40,757 bases of DNA from Acetobacter indonesiensis (GCF_000963945.1 NZ_BAMW01000008.1:1-40757), one strand, 5' to 3'. Shown: positions 8,663 to 18,169, numbered from the stretch's first letter. Notes: a model not told the origin generated them from the letters alone. Numbers and translations are program-made.

Positions 8663-8843
8663 AACGTCCAACCATGAGCGGCACCAGTCTGGCTGCGTCA
8701 GTTATGGCGTCTGTGGACTGGCCGGCACTACCCAAAACCAGTTCGACATAGAGCAGCAGATCCTGATGGATCTCCGCCGGCAATTCGATCATCAGCTTCA
8801 CGGGCCGACTGTCTGGGATGGCATTGATACGGAGTTTGGTCAT
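8571..8843 (-). CDS. DUF2274 protein, last gene of the trb operon
   Basis: A 90-residue protein matching DUF2274, a small family found almost exclusively at the end of trb operons. Typical features are the basic start KLRINAIPDSRPVKLMIELPAEIHQDLLLYVE (split across residues ~3-34) and the end PLMVGRFMETDRAFQK. It reads like a small DNA-binding or accessory factor, but its role in mating is not known. The ATG overlaps the trbI stop by four bases. The final ~20 residues run beyond the usual family end and lie antisense to the lysR coding end. Confidence 0.85.
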   Translation of the reverse strand: MTKLRINAIPDSRPVKLMIELPAEIHQDLLLYVELVLGSAGQSTDAITDAARLVPLMVGRFMETDRAFQKQRHSRVARMKSAGSGPGSAP

Positions 8844-10048
8844 GGGGATGCTCCTTCATGCTGATGCCTGGGTTTGAGGACAAGATCGCGATTGACGATC
8901 AGGGTGAACGGCAGGCCAGGCCGGTCAGTCAACGTGGGCTGCACGTCCATGCTGCGGTCGATCAGACGGTTCCCCACCATGGAGAACCCGTTGCTGGCCC
9001 CGCTGCGGATCGCCTGAAACAGGTTATTCTCACCCCAAGATGTGCCGGCTTCCGAGCCGACGCTGAGCAGGGTTGTGACCAAAGCGGCCTTAAAAAGCTG
9101 ACCCCAGTGCTGGTCTACCTGATCCTTCAGGCCGGTCTGGCCGATCGCATCCGCGCCAGGCATCCTGTCGAGCACGATGCTGTCACCATCTGGCCGGATA
9201 AGCCGGGTCCAGATGACCTGTGTGCGCTGCTGCCCGAACGAGATGCTGCTGTTGTAACTCCCGAACAGCGTGCTGCCCTGCGGAACCAGCAGATAACGGC
9301 CGGTCGGGCTGTCATAGACATTCTGCGTCACATGCCCAATGAGCTGGCCCGGCAGATCGGAACTGACTTTGGTGTTCAGCGCGCCCGCAATCACTGTCCC
9401 GGCCTGAATCACATAGGGAGAAGCCAGTGGCGTCAAACGATCAGGGCTGACCGTGACGCGCTCAGGTTGTCCCGCCAGGAAGGCACGATTGGCAGCCTGA
9501 CGGTCATTTGCGCCAGATTGTGCAGCCGTTGCGTTACCCCCGGTTGCCGGCGCGACAATGGGGAGTTCATTGTCCTGCCTCCCGCCATCACGTGTCTGCA
9601 CGAACAGCTTGCTGGCTATAGCAGCCGCGACTTCCTGTTCGGCACGGTGATCGCCCATGCTGGAGACAGGACCAGCGCGCCCCTCCTGCTGCGCTTTCAG
9701 GATCGGTTTACCCAGATCACCAGGCAAGGGCGGCCCCAGCTTCGGCACGCCCGTATAATCCTTGGGCAAAGCATCCAACCCGTCGGCCGAGGGACGCGCA
9801 TCAGACTCCTGAACGGCTGCCCCTGCCCCCTGGCGACCGGAATTCTGGAGCGCATAACCGAGTGCGAGACCAATTCCGATCATCGCGGTGCCGGCCAGCC
9901 CCCAGACGACATAGCGCGATAGCCGGACGACCTTTGGCCGTTCCGCCCGCAGACGGAGGTCTGGCGTTGATGGCGGAACCGCAGGGCGCTCACTTTCCAT
10001 TCCACCTGCCCCTTCTGCATCGCGACCCGGATCCTGCTCGCCCGTCAT
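8840..10048 (-). CDS. trbI: TrbI, VirB10-like mating-pore scaffold
   Basis: A 402-residue VirB10 homologue that bridges the inner and outer membranes in the type IV secretion core complex. A short cytoplasmic N-terminus rich in Pro/Arg leads to one transmembrane segment (YVVWGLAGTAMIGIGLALGY, residues ~46-65). A Pro/Gln-rich periplasmic linker follows. The conserved beta-barrel domain begins at SPYVIQAGTVIAGALNTKVSS, with DSPTGRYLLVPQGSTLFGSY, RMPGADAIGQTGLKDQVDQHW and the C-terminal PFTLIVNRDLVL. Its start overlaps the trbG stop and its stop overlaps the DUF2274 start (both ATGA). It is complete and shows no sign of decay. Confidence 0.95.
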   Translation of the reverse strand: MTGEQDPGRDAEGAGGMESERPAVPPSTPDLRLRAERPKVVRLSRYVVWGLAGTAMIGIGLALGYALQNSGRQGAGAAVQESDARPSADGLDALPKDYTGVPKLGPPLPGDLGKPILKAQQEGRAGPVSSMGDHRAEQEVAAAIASKLFVQTRDGGRQDNELPIVAPATGGNATAAQSGANDRQAANRAFLAGQPERVTVSPDRLTPLASPYVIQAGTVIAGALNTKVSSDLPGQLIGHVTQNVYDSPTGRYLLVPQGSTLFGSYNSSISFGQQRTQVIWTRLIRPDGDSIVLDRMPGADAIGQTGLKDQVDQHWGQLFKAALVTTLLSVGSEAGTSWGENNLFQAIRSGASNGFSMVGNRLIDRSMDVQPTLTDRPGLPFTLIVNRDLVLKPRHQHEGASP

Positions 10049-11046
10049 GAGCGCCGTCCATCGGTACGGACAATCCGCACGCGCTGTTCAGACTGTTTGT
10101 CGCCCAGCCGAAGTTCGGCAGCCGAGAAGAGCCGGTCCACGATCATCCAGTTCTGGCGCACCCGGTAATTGACCAGTTCCGGCCCGCCATCAGCCCCCAG
10201 CACGAACAATGGGGGTAGCTCGCCCTGCCCGATCCCCGATGGGAAAGCGATATAAACCTTATGCCCATCATCGAAGGCCCGGCTGGGAAGCCAGGGCGGC
10301 GTGCCGCCTTTGACCGGCTGGATGGCGTAACGGAAATTCAGGGCGTTCAGATCCAGCCCCGCATCCACTGGCGCTGCGTCCTCTGCCGCACTATCCTGTC
10401 GATGCAGGGCGATCAGGTCATCCTCGGGATAATCCCACGACACTGACGCCATGTAGGTCCCGGGGGTGGAACGCAGTTCCGCCAGATAGGTCCGCCGATC
10501 GGTATTGACGATCAGGTTAGTGGTCAGATCCGGCCGTGTTGGCTTCACCAGAATATGGATACGTTTGGTCGCTCCTGCCCCGCTCTCGGTATCGCCGATG
10601 ACCCAGCGCACCGTATCCCCAGCGGCAACCGGCCCGGTGCCGACCAGCTTTTCGCCCTGCTGGAGCATGATGTCGGTGATTTCTCCCGGCGAGGTGTAGA
10701 CCTGATAGAGTGCGCCAGGACTGTAGGGATAGACCTGCACCGCGTTGATGAACCCGGCCCGAGTAGGCTGGATGCGCGCTGCCAGATTGGCCTGCGTGAC
10801 CCGCGCGGTCGGGTCGGCGACTTCAGGGGCCGGATGGGCCATGCGTCGGGATGGCAGTGGCTTGAGCTGGCCCGGCAGGGGAAGAGGTTTCGGGACTTCA
10901 ACCACCTGAACCGGTTTGGGCGGCTCCGGCAGACGCATCGCCTGCACGGCATCGTCATAGCGGATGACCGGTGGATGGTATTGTTGCGCGCATCCGGCCA
11001 GAGGCAGAATCAGCAGTGGCAGAAAACGAAGAGCACGACAGATCAT
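10045..11046 (-). CDS. trbG: TrbG, VirB9-like lipoprotein of the mating pore
   Basis: A 333-residue VirB9 homologue. The frame is open further upstream to 11208, but the ATG at 11046 overlaps the trbF stop (ATGA) and starts a classic lipoprotein signal, MICRALRFLPLLILPLAGCAQQ, with lipobox LAGC and lipidated Cys19. The mature part has a Pro-rich linker (LPEPPKPVQVVEVPKPLPLPG), then the VirB9 domain (VQVYPYSPGALYQVYTSPGEITDIMLQQGE and VRWVIGDTESG). The C-terminal domain binds VirB10 (FRYAIQPVKGG, AFDDGHKVYIAFP, QNWMIVDRLFSAAELRLG). It would form the outer-membrane ring with TrbI. Confidence 0.95.
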   Translation of the reverse strand: MICRALRFLPLLILPLAGCAQQYHPPVIRYDDAVQAMRLPEPPKPVQVVEVPKPLPLPGQLKPLPSRRMAHPAPEVADPTARVTQANLAARIQPTRAGFINAVQVYPYSPGALYQVYTSPGEITDIMLQQGEKLVGTGPVAAGDTVRWVIGDTESGAGATKRIHILVKPTRPDLTTNLIVNTDRRTYLAELRSTPGTYMASVSWDYPEDDLIALHRQDSAAEDAAPVDAGLDLNALNFRYAIQPVKGGTPPWLPSRAFDDGHKVYIAFPSGIGQGELPPLFVLGADGGPELVNYRVRQNWMIVDRLFSAAELRLGDKQSEQRVRIVRTDGRRS

Positions 11047-11735
11047 TGGCCCAGCTCCTTCGACCAGTTGATGGCGGAGACGTAGATCCCCAGAGGATTT
11101 TTCCGGAGATGGTCTGCGTCGCGCGGCGCGTTGAGCCTGGTCGCGACAATGGCGGTCCATCGCTCTGTGCCGACGAAAGCCCCATCGCGATAATGCCGCT
11201 CGACCCACGCGACCCTGAAACTCGTGGGCGACGCACGGATAACCGATGAGACATCCAGCTCAATCTGCTCATGCCCGACGCGGGCAAAGGGGTCATTCAG
11301 GCGCGCATAGTCATTGAGGGCGACGGCACCCGACGTGGTGGTGAAATCATATGCACGCAGCCAGTTCTGCCGCACCACCACGGGATCTGAGGACAGGCTG
11401 CGGACATCCTCGATGAAGCGGGCCAGATACCAGGCGATCTGTGGATCGGTGGGCCTATAGGACGATGTTGCGGGGGCGATAACCTGCGCCTCACCCAGAT
11501 GGTCCACCTGCACGACCCACGGCGTGACGGTGCCGCGCGCGGACTGCCAGACCAGCCCCGCGCCAAGTCCAGCGGACAGGAACAGCGATCCGAACGCGAT
11601 CAGCCGCCAGTTACGTGCCTGAACGCGGGCGGAGCCAATACGCTCGTCCCAGATTTGCGCCGCTTTCTGATAAGGTGTGACCGGCTCGGGTGTTGCCCCG
11701 TAGCGCGTGGTGGAGCGAAGGAACATCGTCCTCAT
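11043..11735 (-). CDS. trbF: TrbF, VirB8-like inner-membrane component
   Basis: A 230-residue VirB8-type protein. A ~40-residue cytoplasmic head (YQKAAQIWDERIGSARVQARNW) precedes one transmembrane segment (LIAFGSLFLSAGLGAGLVWQ, ~44-63). The periplasmic NTF2-like domain carries TPWVVQVDHLGEAQVI, WYLARFIEDVRSLSSDPVVVRQNW and RVAWVERHYRDG. It nucleates assembly of the pore in the inner membrane. The stop overlaps the trbG start and the start overlaps the trbL stop (both ATGA). A second in-frame ATG three codons later (MFLRSTT) is an equally plausible start. Confidence 0.94.
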   Translation of the reverse strand: MRTMFLRSTTRYGATPEPVTPYQKAAQIWDERIGSARVQARNWRLIAFGSLFLSAGLGAGLVWQSARGTVTPWVVQVDHLGEAQVIAPATSSYRPTDPQIAWYLARFIEDVRSLSSDPVVVRQNWLRAYDFTTTSGAVALNDYARLNDPFARVGHEQIELDVSSVIRASPTSFRVAWVERHYRDGAFVGTERWTAIVATRLNAPRDADHLRKNPLGIYVSAINWSKELGQ

Positions 11736-13177
11736 TCCTTTTCTGACAGATCAATGGACGCCGACCCGCCTCCACCATCGGCGGCGCGGATGACATGGGC
11801 CGCCTCGGCGGCATGGGTGGCGGCGTTGCGCCGCTTCATGTTGCGCGCCCAGCGCGGCGGCTCACCGGCAGTGCGACTGGAGCCACCCCCGTCTTCTACA
11901 CCACCATCACCACCTCCGGACGGACCGCTGCCTGCCGGGCCACCACCGGCCAGAGAACCTCCTCCTGAGGGACCATCCCCGGATGGCGGAGATCCACCGC
12001 CTTCAGCACCGTTCGTGCCACCTCCCATGCCGCGCGCAGCCCATTGGCCACCAGCGGAATAGCGCTCCTTGAGGGAGGAGGCGGCTGACGCGGCTTTGCC
12101 TTTCACGGCGTTGACTGCCGCACCACCTGCAGCACGACCAACACTCCCGGCAGCAGCAGCCATTCCGGCTGCCCCCGTCTGTCCCGCAGCGCCGACCGAA
12201 TATGCTGTCGTAGCAGCACCCGCGATTGCTGCTCCTCCGCGGGCGGCGGCAGCGGTCGCCCCCACAGCCGCGGCGCCACCGGAGGCAACGGCTCCTACAC
12301 CAGCCACCGCCGCAGCCCCCATGGCACCAACCGCCATGCCAGTGCCGACCGCAGCCCCTGCTCCAAGCTGGGGAGCGCCGGAGATCAGACCGTTGGCGAT
12401 GCTGCCGCCAAAAATCGACAGACCGACAATTGCCAGCGAGGCCAGCACCACCGATACCGCTTGCCCGATCGTTGGCACATCGCTGCCATAGGATGTCGCA
12501 AATTGTCCGAACAGAACGGAGGCGATGGCGGAGATCACCGCCAGCACCATGATCTTCACGCCCGATGAGACGACATTGCCCAGCACCTTCTCGGCCAGAA
12601 AAGCGGTGCGATTGAACAGGGCGAAAGGGATCAGCACGAAGCCTGCCAGCGTCGTCAGCTTGAACTCGATCAGCGCTACGAAGAGCTGCACAGCGAGGAT
12701 AAAGAACGCCGCCAGCACGATAAGCCAGGACAGGCAGAGCACGAATATCTGGATGAAGTTCGTAAAGAAGGCGACTGGGCCCAGCAGAGTGTGGGCAGAG
12801 TCCAACAAGGGGCGGGCGGCATCAAAGCCGGTGGACGCGAGGCGGCCGGGACGGAGGAAATCCGCAAGAGCCAGCGTGCCACCCCCTCCCCTCAGACCAA
12901 GCTGGGCAAAACTGTCGAACACCAGCTTTGACAGATGGTCGAAATTGTTGATCACGAAGGCAAAGAAGCCAATATACAGCGTCTTCTTGACCAGACGCTG
13001 GATGATGTCCTCATCCGCAGCCCAGGCCCAGAATAGCCCGGCCAGAGCGATATCCAGCACGGACAACGTTCCGGCCAGTGAGATCACATTCCCTTTCACC
13101 AGACCGAACCCGGTATCGATGGTGGTGGTGAAAGTATTGAGGAAGGTGTCGATCACCCCGACATCATTGGTGGCCAT
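11732..13177 (-). CDS. trbL: TrbL, VirB6-like polytopic channel protein
   Basis: A 481-residue VirB6 family protein. The N-terminal ~260 residues hold the membrane segments: VISLAGTLSVLDIALAGLFW, VKKTLYIGFFAFVINNFDHL, IFVLCLSWLIVLAAFFILAV, the FVLIPFALFNRTAFL helix, VKIMVLAVISAIASVLFGQF and VSVVLASLAIVGLSIFGGSI. The following ~100 residues are extremely Ala/Gly-rich, and the tail is Gly/Pro/Ser-rich and probably disordered. Such tails are common in TrbL. It forms the inner-membrane part of the DNA channel. It lies five bases after trbJ and overlaps trbF. Confidence 0.94.
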   Translation of the reverse strand: MATNDVGVIDTFLNTFTTTIDTGFGLVKGNVISLAGTLSVLDIALAGLFWAWAADEDIIQRLVKKTLYIGFFAFVINNFDHLSKLVFDSFAQLGLRGGGGTLALADFLRPGRLASTGFDAARPLLDSAHTLLGPVAFFTNFIQIFVLCLSWLIVLAAFFILAVQLFVALIEFKLTTLAGFVLIPFALFNRTAFLAEKVLGNVVSSGVKIMVLAVISAIASVLFGQFATSYGSDVPTIGQAVSVVLASLAIVGLSIFGGSIANGLISGAPQLGAGAAVGTGMAVGAMGAAAVAGVGAVASGGAAAVGATAAAARGGAAIAGAATTAYSVGAAGQTGAAGMAAAAGSVGRAAGGAAVNAVKGKAASAASSLKERYSAGGQWAARGMGGGTNGAEGGGSPPSGDGPSGGGSLAGGGPAGSGPSGGGDGGVEDGGGSSRTAGEPPRWARNMKRRNAATHAAEAAHVIRAADGGGGSASIDLSEKE

Positions 13178-13182
13178 GGCTG

Positions 13183-13944
13183 TCAGTTCCCGCTGCTGCC
13201 GAACATCGACACCGCGCCGCGCACGTAAGTGTCATGCTGGGAGAAGTGCTGGTATTGCGCCTCGCTTTCGGCTTCCGTCGCGGCCTCGCGCGCCTGTTGC
13301 AGGGCGGTCGCCCGACCATTCGCCGCGAGTTCGGCCTGAATGTCGGATAACTGACGGGATTGCAGAGCCATAAGCTGGTTTCCGGCCTGCGCGGCCTGCA
13401 ATGCCCCGGTGGAGGTCTGGCTGGAGGACACGAGTTGGCTCATGGCCGAACTATCGTTCGGAATATTGCCCACCACCCGCGCCTGCAGCTTCAGGGCATC
13501 CTCGAACCCGCCGACTGAATTGTGCCAGCGTGTCTGCGCCTGAGAAAACAGGGCGCTGTCGGACATGCCGGACGATACGGACGTGTACGCCTGCTGATAC
13601 TGCTGCTCGACGGACTGGACGCTGTAGGCGACGTTCTGCGCCTGCGCGAGCAGCGCCGTAGTCTGGGAAATCGTCGATTGCAGCGTCGACAATGTCGAAA
13701 GCGGCAGGCTCGCCAGATTACGCCCCTGATTGACCAGCATCTGAGCCTGGTTGGCCAACGACGTGATCTGGTTGTCAATCTGCTGGAGCGTGCGGGCCGC
13801 GATCAGTACGTTCTCGACATGATTCGCGCCATCATACACGGCCCACTGGGCGTGAGCCGGTGGCACCGGTATCGCCCAGACACCCACGGCGACAGCAATT
13901 GGGAGAACTGCATTACCCCTGTGGCGACAGAGCCTACCCATCAT
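13183..13944 (-). CDS. trbJ: TrbJ, VirB5-like periplasmic/pilus-associated protein
   Basis: A 253-residue TrbJ. The frame is open to 13980, but the ATG at 13944 overlaps the trbE stop (ATGA) and is followed by a signal peptide (MMGRLCRHRGNAVLPIAVAV and GVWAIPVPPAHA, cut before QWAVYD). The mature protein is helical with QQIDNQITSLANQAQMLVNQ, a long coiled region around TTALLAQAQNVAYSVQSVEQ and a Gln/Ala-rich C-terminal half ending SMFGSSGN. In IncP systems TrbJ is linked to mating-pair formation and entry exclusion. Here it is presumably a minor pilus or adhesion component. Confidence 0.93.
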   Translation of the reverse strand: MMGRLCRHRGNAVLPIAVAVGVWAIPVPPAHAQWAVYDGANHVENVLIAARTLQQIDNQITSLANQAQMLVNQGRNLASLPLSTLSTLQSTISQTTALLAQAQNVAYSVQSVEQQYQQAYTSVSSGMSDSALFSQAQTRWHNSVGGFEDALKLQARVVGNIPNDSSAMSQLVSSSQTSTGALQAAQAGNQLMALQSRQLSDIQAELAANGRATALQQAREAATEAESEAQYQHFSQHDTYVRGAVSMFGSSGN

Positions 13945-16373
13945 GACAAGCCTCCGCCCCGCAAGAGGTCTGCCGCCCACTTCACGTTACGCGCCTCAAA
14001 CCACGCAGGGAGGAAACCCTCCCGGCTGTGCTCCGCGAGCACGGCATCAATCAAACGATGATCGTCCTTGCCGGATGCCGCGCACAACGCCAGCGCCACT
14101 GGACCGAGGCCGAGTTCAAACAGGCGGTTGCCACGCTGGGTCTGGCAGTAATATTCCCGCTTCGACGCCGCCCGCGCGATGATGGCGATCTGGCGGTCAT
14201 TCAGACCGAAATCGCGATAGATCACCATGATCTGCGGCTCAATGGCCCGCTCGTTGGGCAGAAATATCCGTGTCGGGCAGCTTTCCACCACCGCAGGCGC
14301 TATAGGACTGTTGGCAATGTCCGACAGGGACTGCGTGGCGAAGATAACGCTGGCGTTCTTCTTACGCAGGGTTTTCAGCCACTCCCGCAACTGGCCGGCG
14401 AAGTCGCCGTCGTCCAGAACGAGCCACCCCTCGTCAATGATCAGCAGGGTCGGACGACCGTCCAGACGGCCGTCGATGCGGTGGAACAGGTAGGACAGAA
14501 CGGAAGAGGCCGCTCCCGAACCGATCAATCCTTCGGTTTCAAACACCACGACGTCGGCATTACCCAACCGCTCGGTATCGGCGTCAAGCAGGCGGCCATA
14601 AGGGCCGCTGAGGCAATACGGGGCCAGCGCCTGTTTCAGGGCGTTAGACTGGAGCAAAGCCACCAGGCCGGACAATGTCCGTTCATCAACGGGTGAGGAC
14701 GCCAGGGAATTCAGCGCCGACCAGAGATACGTCTTGACGTCCGGCGTCAGCGTCACCCCTTCAGCGACCAAGATCTGCCCGAGCCATTCACTGGCCCATT
14801 TGCGCTCGTCGGGATCTTCGATCCGCGCCAGCGGCTGGAGTGAGACGGCAGGGAATTCGGAATTATCATCCGTCAGGCCACCACCGAGATCATGCCAGTC
14901 ACCGCCCATGCCGAGAGTTGCGGCGCGCACGGAACCGCCGAAATCGAAGGCGAAGATCTGTGCGCCCTGGTAACGCCGGAACTGGAGAGCCATCAGTGCC
15001 AGCAGCACCGACTTCCCCGCTCCTGTCGGTCCCGCGATCAGCGTGTGACCAACATCACTGGCATGAAGCGAGAACCGAAAAGGCGTAGCGCCTGCCGTCT
15101 TACCGTAAAAGAGCGGTGCGGCCTTGAAATGCACGTCCCGATCCGGTCCCGCCCACACGGCGGAGAGCGGGATCATATGCGCCAGATTCAACGTCGAGAC
15201 CGGAGGCTGGCGCACATTGGCGTAGACATGTCCGGGAAGAGAACCGAGCCATGCCTCCACGGCGTTCAGGCTTTCCGTCATGCAGGTAAAGTCCCGCCCC
15301 TGGATGATCTTCTCGACCAGACGTAGTTTTTCGGCCGCGACGGACGCGGAGCCGTCCCAGACCGTCACGGTCGCGGTTATATAGGCCTGCCCCACATCGT
15401 CGGCACCGAGGGACTGCAAGGCCAGATCGGTATCGGCCGCCTTATTGGCGGCATCGTTGTCCACCAGCACCGACGCCTCGTTGGTCATCACCTCACGAAC
15501 AATGGCCGCAATGCTCTTGCGCTTTGCAAACCACTGACGACGGATCTTCGTCAGCACCTTGGTAGCGTCGGTCTTGTCGAGCAGGATCGCACGGGTGGAC
15601 CAGCGATAGGGCATGGCCAACCGGTTCAAGTCGTCGAGAATGCCGGGAAAGGTGCGGCTCGGAAAACCGGTAATCGTCAGGGTTTTCAGATACGCGTCAC
15701 CGAGTTTCGGCTCCAGACCGCCCGACAGAGGCTGGTCCACCAGCAGGGCGTCAAGGTGCATCGGAATCTCTGGCACCCGGACCCGCTGGTTCCGCGTCGA
15801 AATGGTGCTGTGCAGGTAGGTCAGAATTTCACCGTCGTTCAGCCATGAGGCCTCAGGCATGAATCCGTCCAGCAGAGCCAGCAGCCGATCACTGCGATCA
15901 ATGAAAGAATTCAGTATGCCATGCGGATCGGGACCGTCATGCTCCCTACCCTCATAGAGAAAGCGTTCGGCACGCCCAGAGGATTCCGCAGGCGGCAGCC
16001 AGACCAGGGTCAGGAAATACCGGCTCTCAAAATGCGCGCCCTCATCCTCGAACTGCTCCCGACGTTCCAGATCGACCATCTGACTGGCGGCGTCTGGGAA
16101 ATCGCTTTCTGGGTAAATCGTGGCCGGGACGCGCTGCGCTTCCACGAACACCGCCCAGCCTGAACCCAATCTCCGCAAGGCATTATTGAGTCGTGCCGTC
16201 ACACCCACCAGTTCAGCAGGCGTTGCACTATCGAGATCGGGACCACGTATTTTTGCGGTGCGCTGAAAACTGCCGTCCTTGTTCAGAACGACACCACCCC
16301 CGACCAGCGCCGCCCAAGGGAGAAAGTCGGACAGGAGGGAATTCCGATTGCGATATTCGCCAAGGGACATCAT
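13941..16373 (-). CDS. trbE: TrbE, VirB4-like ATPase
   Basis: An 810-residue VirB4 ATPase that powers pilus assembly and substrate transfer at the inner membrane. The frame is open to 16400, but the ATG at 16373 has AAGGAG seven bases upstream and gives the family start MMSLGEYRNRNSLLSDFLPW. The Walker A is IAGPTGAGKSVLLALMALQF and the Walker B is TLLIIDEGWLVLDDGDF; the RecA-like helix KTLRKKNASVIFATQSLSDI follows. The N-terminal half has the CagE/TrbE domain (LGSGWAVFVEAQR, ESRYFLTLVWLPP). Length and motifs are normal for the family. It sits 11 bases after trbD and overlaps trbJ. Confidence 0.96.
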   Translation of the reverse strand: MMSLGEYRNRNSLLSDFLPWAALVGGGVVLNKDGSFQRTAKIRGPDLDSATPAELVGVTARLNNALRRLGSGWAVFVEAQRVPATIYPESDFPDAASQMVDLERREQFEDEGAHFESRYFLTLVWLPPAESSGRAERFLYEGREHDGPDPHGILNSFIDRSDRLLALLDGFMPEASWLNDGEILTYLHSTISTRNQRVRVPEIPMHLDALLVDQPLSGGLEPKLGDAYLKTLTITGFPSRTFPGILDDLNRLAMPYRWSTRAILLDKTDATKVLTKIRRQWFAKRKSIAAIVREVMTNEASVLVDNDAANKAADTDLALQSLGADDVGQAYITATVTVWDGSASVAAEKLRLVEKIIQGRDFTCMTESLNAVEAWLGSLPGHVYANVRQPPVSTLNLAHMIPLSAVWAGPDRDVHFKAAPLFYGKTAGATPFRFSLHASDVGHTLIAGPTGAGKSVLLALMALQFRRYQGAQIFAFDFGGSVRAATLGMGGDWHDLGGGLTDDNSEFPAVSLQPLARIEDPDERKWASEWLGQILVAEGVTLTPDVKTYLWSALNSLASSPVDERTLSGLVALLQSNALKQALAPYCLSGPYGRLLDADTERLGNADVVVFETEGLIGSGAASSVLSYLFHRIDGRLDGRPTLLIIDEGWLVLDDGDFAGQLREWLKTLRKKNASVIFATQSLSDIANSPIAPAVVESCPTRIFLPNERAIEPQIMVIYRDFGLNDRQIAIIARAASKREYYCQTQRGNRLFELGLGPVALALCAASGKDDHRLIDAVLAEHSREGFLPAWFEARNVKWAADLLRGGGLS

Positions 16374-16384
16374 GGCCGATCTCC

Positions 16385-16660
16385 TTATGCCCGAAGCCAC
16401 GCGGGGTAACGGAGATGCCGCCGCCCCACCTCAATGAAGAAAGGGTCGCGCTTCGCCCCCCAGACCGCGAGCGTGTGGCCGATGACCCAGAATGCAGCAC
16501 CGATCAGCCACAGGCGCAGGCCCAGCGCGATAGCCGCTGCCAGCGTGCCATTGGCAATGGCGACAGCACGGGGCGCTCCACCCAGCAGGATCGGATCGGT
16601 CAGGGAGCGATGCATCGGGACATGGAATCCCGGCACCGTATCATCGTCATAGCCCGCCAT
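16385..16660 (-). CDS. trbD: TrbD, VirB3-like membrane protein
   Basis: A 91-residue VirB3 family protein. The ATG at 16660 shares a base with the trbC stop (TGATG). It begins MAGYDDDTVPGFHVPMHRSL followed by the typical TDPILLGGAPRAVAIANG, with hydrophobic segments around ANGTLAAAIALGLRLWLIGA and AFWVIGHTLAVWGAK, then DPFFIEVGRRHLRYPAWLRA. The pattern P-x(n)-R-x-L-T-x-P-x-L-x-G-G-x-P-R is diagnostic. It works with TrbE in pilus biogenesis. The longer upstream reading of this frame is a shadow within trbC. Confidence 0.93.
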   Translation of the reverse strand: MAGYDDDTVPGFHVPMHRSLTDPILLGGAPRAVAIANGTLAAAIALGLRLWLIGAAFWVIGHTLAVWGAKRDPFFIEVGRRHLRYPAWLRA

Positions 16661-17016
16661 CAGATCAGCGCCCCGCCCGAGAAGGAAAAGAAGGACAGGA
16701 AGAACGAACTGGCCGCAAAAGCTATCGACAGACCAAAGACGATCTGGATCAGGCGACGGAACCCACCTGAACTCTCGCCAAAGGCTAGGGTTAGGCCAGT
16801 CACGGTGATGATGATCACCGAGACGATCTTCGCGACCGGCCCCTGCACGGATTCCAGAATCTGATTGAGCGGCTCTTCCCATGGCATACCGGCCCCCGAT
16901 GCCCAGGCCGATGAGCCGAAGAAGAGCGACAGCAGCATCGCAGTGCCGATCACACGACTATCGGGCAGGCTGCAAGCAGACCGGGCGACGGAATCGAGGC
17001 GTGAACGGGACATCAT
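16660..17016 (-). CDS. trbC: TrbC, VirB2-like pilin precursor
   Basis: A 118-residue VirB2/TrbC pilin precursor. There is a long leader ending near SSAWASGAGMPWEEPLN, then two transmembrane helices (VAKIVSVIIITVTGLTLAFG and IQIVFGLSIAFAASSFFLSF) joined by the conserved basic loop ESSGGFRRLI. The mature subunit would build the conjugative pilus; in IncP the homologue is cyclised. The start overlaps the trbB stop (ATGA). Confidence 0.92.
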   Translation of the reverse strand: MMSRSRLDSVARSACSLPDSRVIGTAMLLSLFFGSSAWASGAGMPWEEPLNQILESVQGPVAKIVSVIIITVTGLTLAFGESSGGFRRLIQIVFGLSIAFAASSFFLSFFSFSGGALI

Positions 17017-18017
17017 GATGTCTCTCCCTTCCCGGAGAATGGTGTTTCGGAGGATGACAGGCTGGCCGGACGGATGCGGTAAGCGCCTGTGGCGGGATCA
17101 AGACCGTCGATTTCGGCCAGCTCACTCAGACGACAGGCGGTGCCGCGCCCTGACAGCACTGCGATCACGTCGATAGTTTCGGCAATCATCGCGCGGGGCA
17201 CGGTGACGACAGCTTCCTGGATCAACTGCTCCAGCCGGTAGAGGGCAGCCAGCACCGATCCGGCATGGAGTGTGCCAACCCCGCCCGGATGGCCGGTTCC
17301 CCAGGCCTTGAGCAGATCAAGGGCCTCGGGACCACGGACCTCGCCAATCGGGATACGGTCAGGGCGCAGGCGGAGTGCCGATCGCACCAGTTCGGACAGT
17401 GTGATGACACCATCCTTTGTACGCATGGCGAGCAGATTGGGCGCCGTGCATTGCAGTTCGCGCGTATCCTCGATCAGGATGACGCGATCCTCTGTTTTTG
17501 CGACCTCGGCCAGCAGCGCATTGGTCAACGTGGTCTTGCCGGTCGATGTGCCGCCGACCACGAGGATATTCCTGCGGGCCATGACAGCAGTGCGAAGCCA
17601 GTCCGCCTGCGCCTCTGTCATGATGTTGGCTGCGACATAATCCCCAAGCGTGAAGACCGCGACGGCCGGTTTTCGAATGGCGAAACTCGGTGCTGTCACG
17701 ACTGGTGGCAGTAGTCCTTCGAACCGCTCCCCACCCGGCAGTTCGGCTGATACGCGGGGGGCACCAGCATGCACCTCGGCTCCCGCATGATGAGCGACCA
17801 GACGCACAATGCGTTCGGCATCGGCGGCGGAGAGAATTTCCCCCGTGTCGGTCATTCCGCCTGCCAGACGGTCAGTCCACAGCCGACCATCCGGGTTCAG
17901 CATGACCTCGATCGTGGCAGGATCGGAGAGATGCGCGGCAATGGCAGGCCCCATCGCCGTACGCAGCATGGTGGAGCTTCGCACCGTCCCGGGGGACAAA
18001 GACTGATGAACTGTCAT
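17013..18017 (-). CDS. trbB: TrbB, VirB11-like traffic ATPase
   Basis: A 334-residue VirB11 ATPase. The ATG at 18017 has GGGGA five bases upstream; an in-frame GTG at 18050 is less likely. The N-terminal domain contains the VirB11 hallmark [18 protein letters not shown]. The nucleotide domain has Walker [18 protein letters not shown], the Asp box [12 protein letters not shown], Walker [21 protein letters not shown] and the His box [13 protein letters not shown]. It forms a hexameric ring at the pore base, cooperating with TrbE and TraG. It is the first gene of the trb block proper, separated from copG by a 269-base regulatory gap. Confidence 0.95.
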   Translation of the reverse strand: MTVHQSLSPGTVRSSTMLRTAMGPAIAAHLSDPATIEVMLNPDGRLWTDRLAGGMTDTGEILSAADAERIVRLVAHHAGAEVHAGAPRVSAELPGGERFEGLLPPVVTAPSFAIRKPAVAVFTLGDYVAANIMTEAQADWLRTAVMARRNILVVGGTSTGKTTLTNALLAEVAKTEDRVILIEDTRELQCTAPNLLAMRTKDGVITLSELVRSALRLRPDRIPIGEVRGPEALDLLKAWGTGHPGGVGTLHAGSVLAALYRLEQLIQEAVVTVPRAMIAETIDVIAVLSGRGTACRLSELAEIDGLDPATGAYRIRPASLSSSETPFSGKGETS

Positions 18018-18117
18018 GAAAATCCCCGCTTTTTCAGAAACCTGAGACACAGATCACAGGCGCGGGAAGTATTAAGAAGGGGCCATTCCGCCAGTTTTCA
18101 ACAGTGTTTCATCAAGC

Positions 18118-18159
18118 TGCGTAAAGGGGCGCAACGAGGCGTATAATTATCGGCGGGAA
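18118..18159. promoter_or_regulatory. Bipartite operator-like motif upstream of trbB
   Basis: TGCGTAAAGGGGCGCAA (18118-18134; a TGCG-N8-CGCA dyad), then a 15-base gap, then TCGGCGGGAA (18150-18159). The same two elements occur upstream of traG at 20804-20835, with 14 of 17 identical positions in the first, ten of ten in the second and a 5-base gap. The site is ~100-140 bases before the trbB ATG. A binding site for a shared regulator of the two transcripts is likely; the copG product or the LysR protein are candidates. Confidence 0.55.
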
Positions 18160-18169
18160 GCAGCATTCA

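Noticed and set aside
12069..12491. Ala/Pro-rich plus-strand frame opposite trbL.
   Set aside because: It mirrors the Gly/Ala-rich tail of TrbL on the other strand and has no independent signals.
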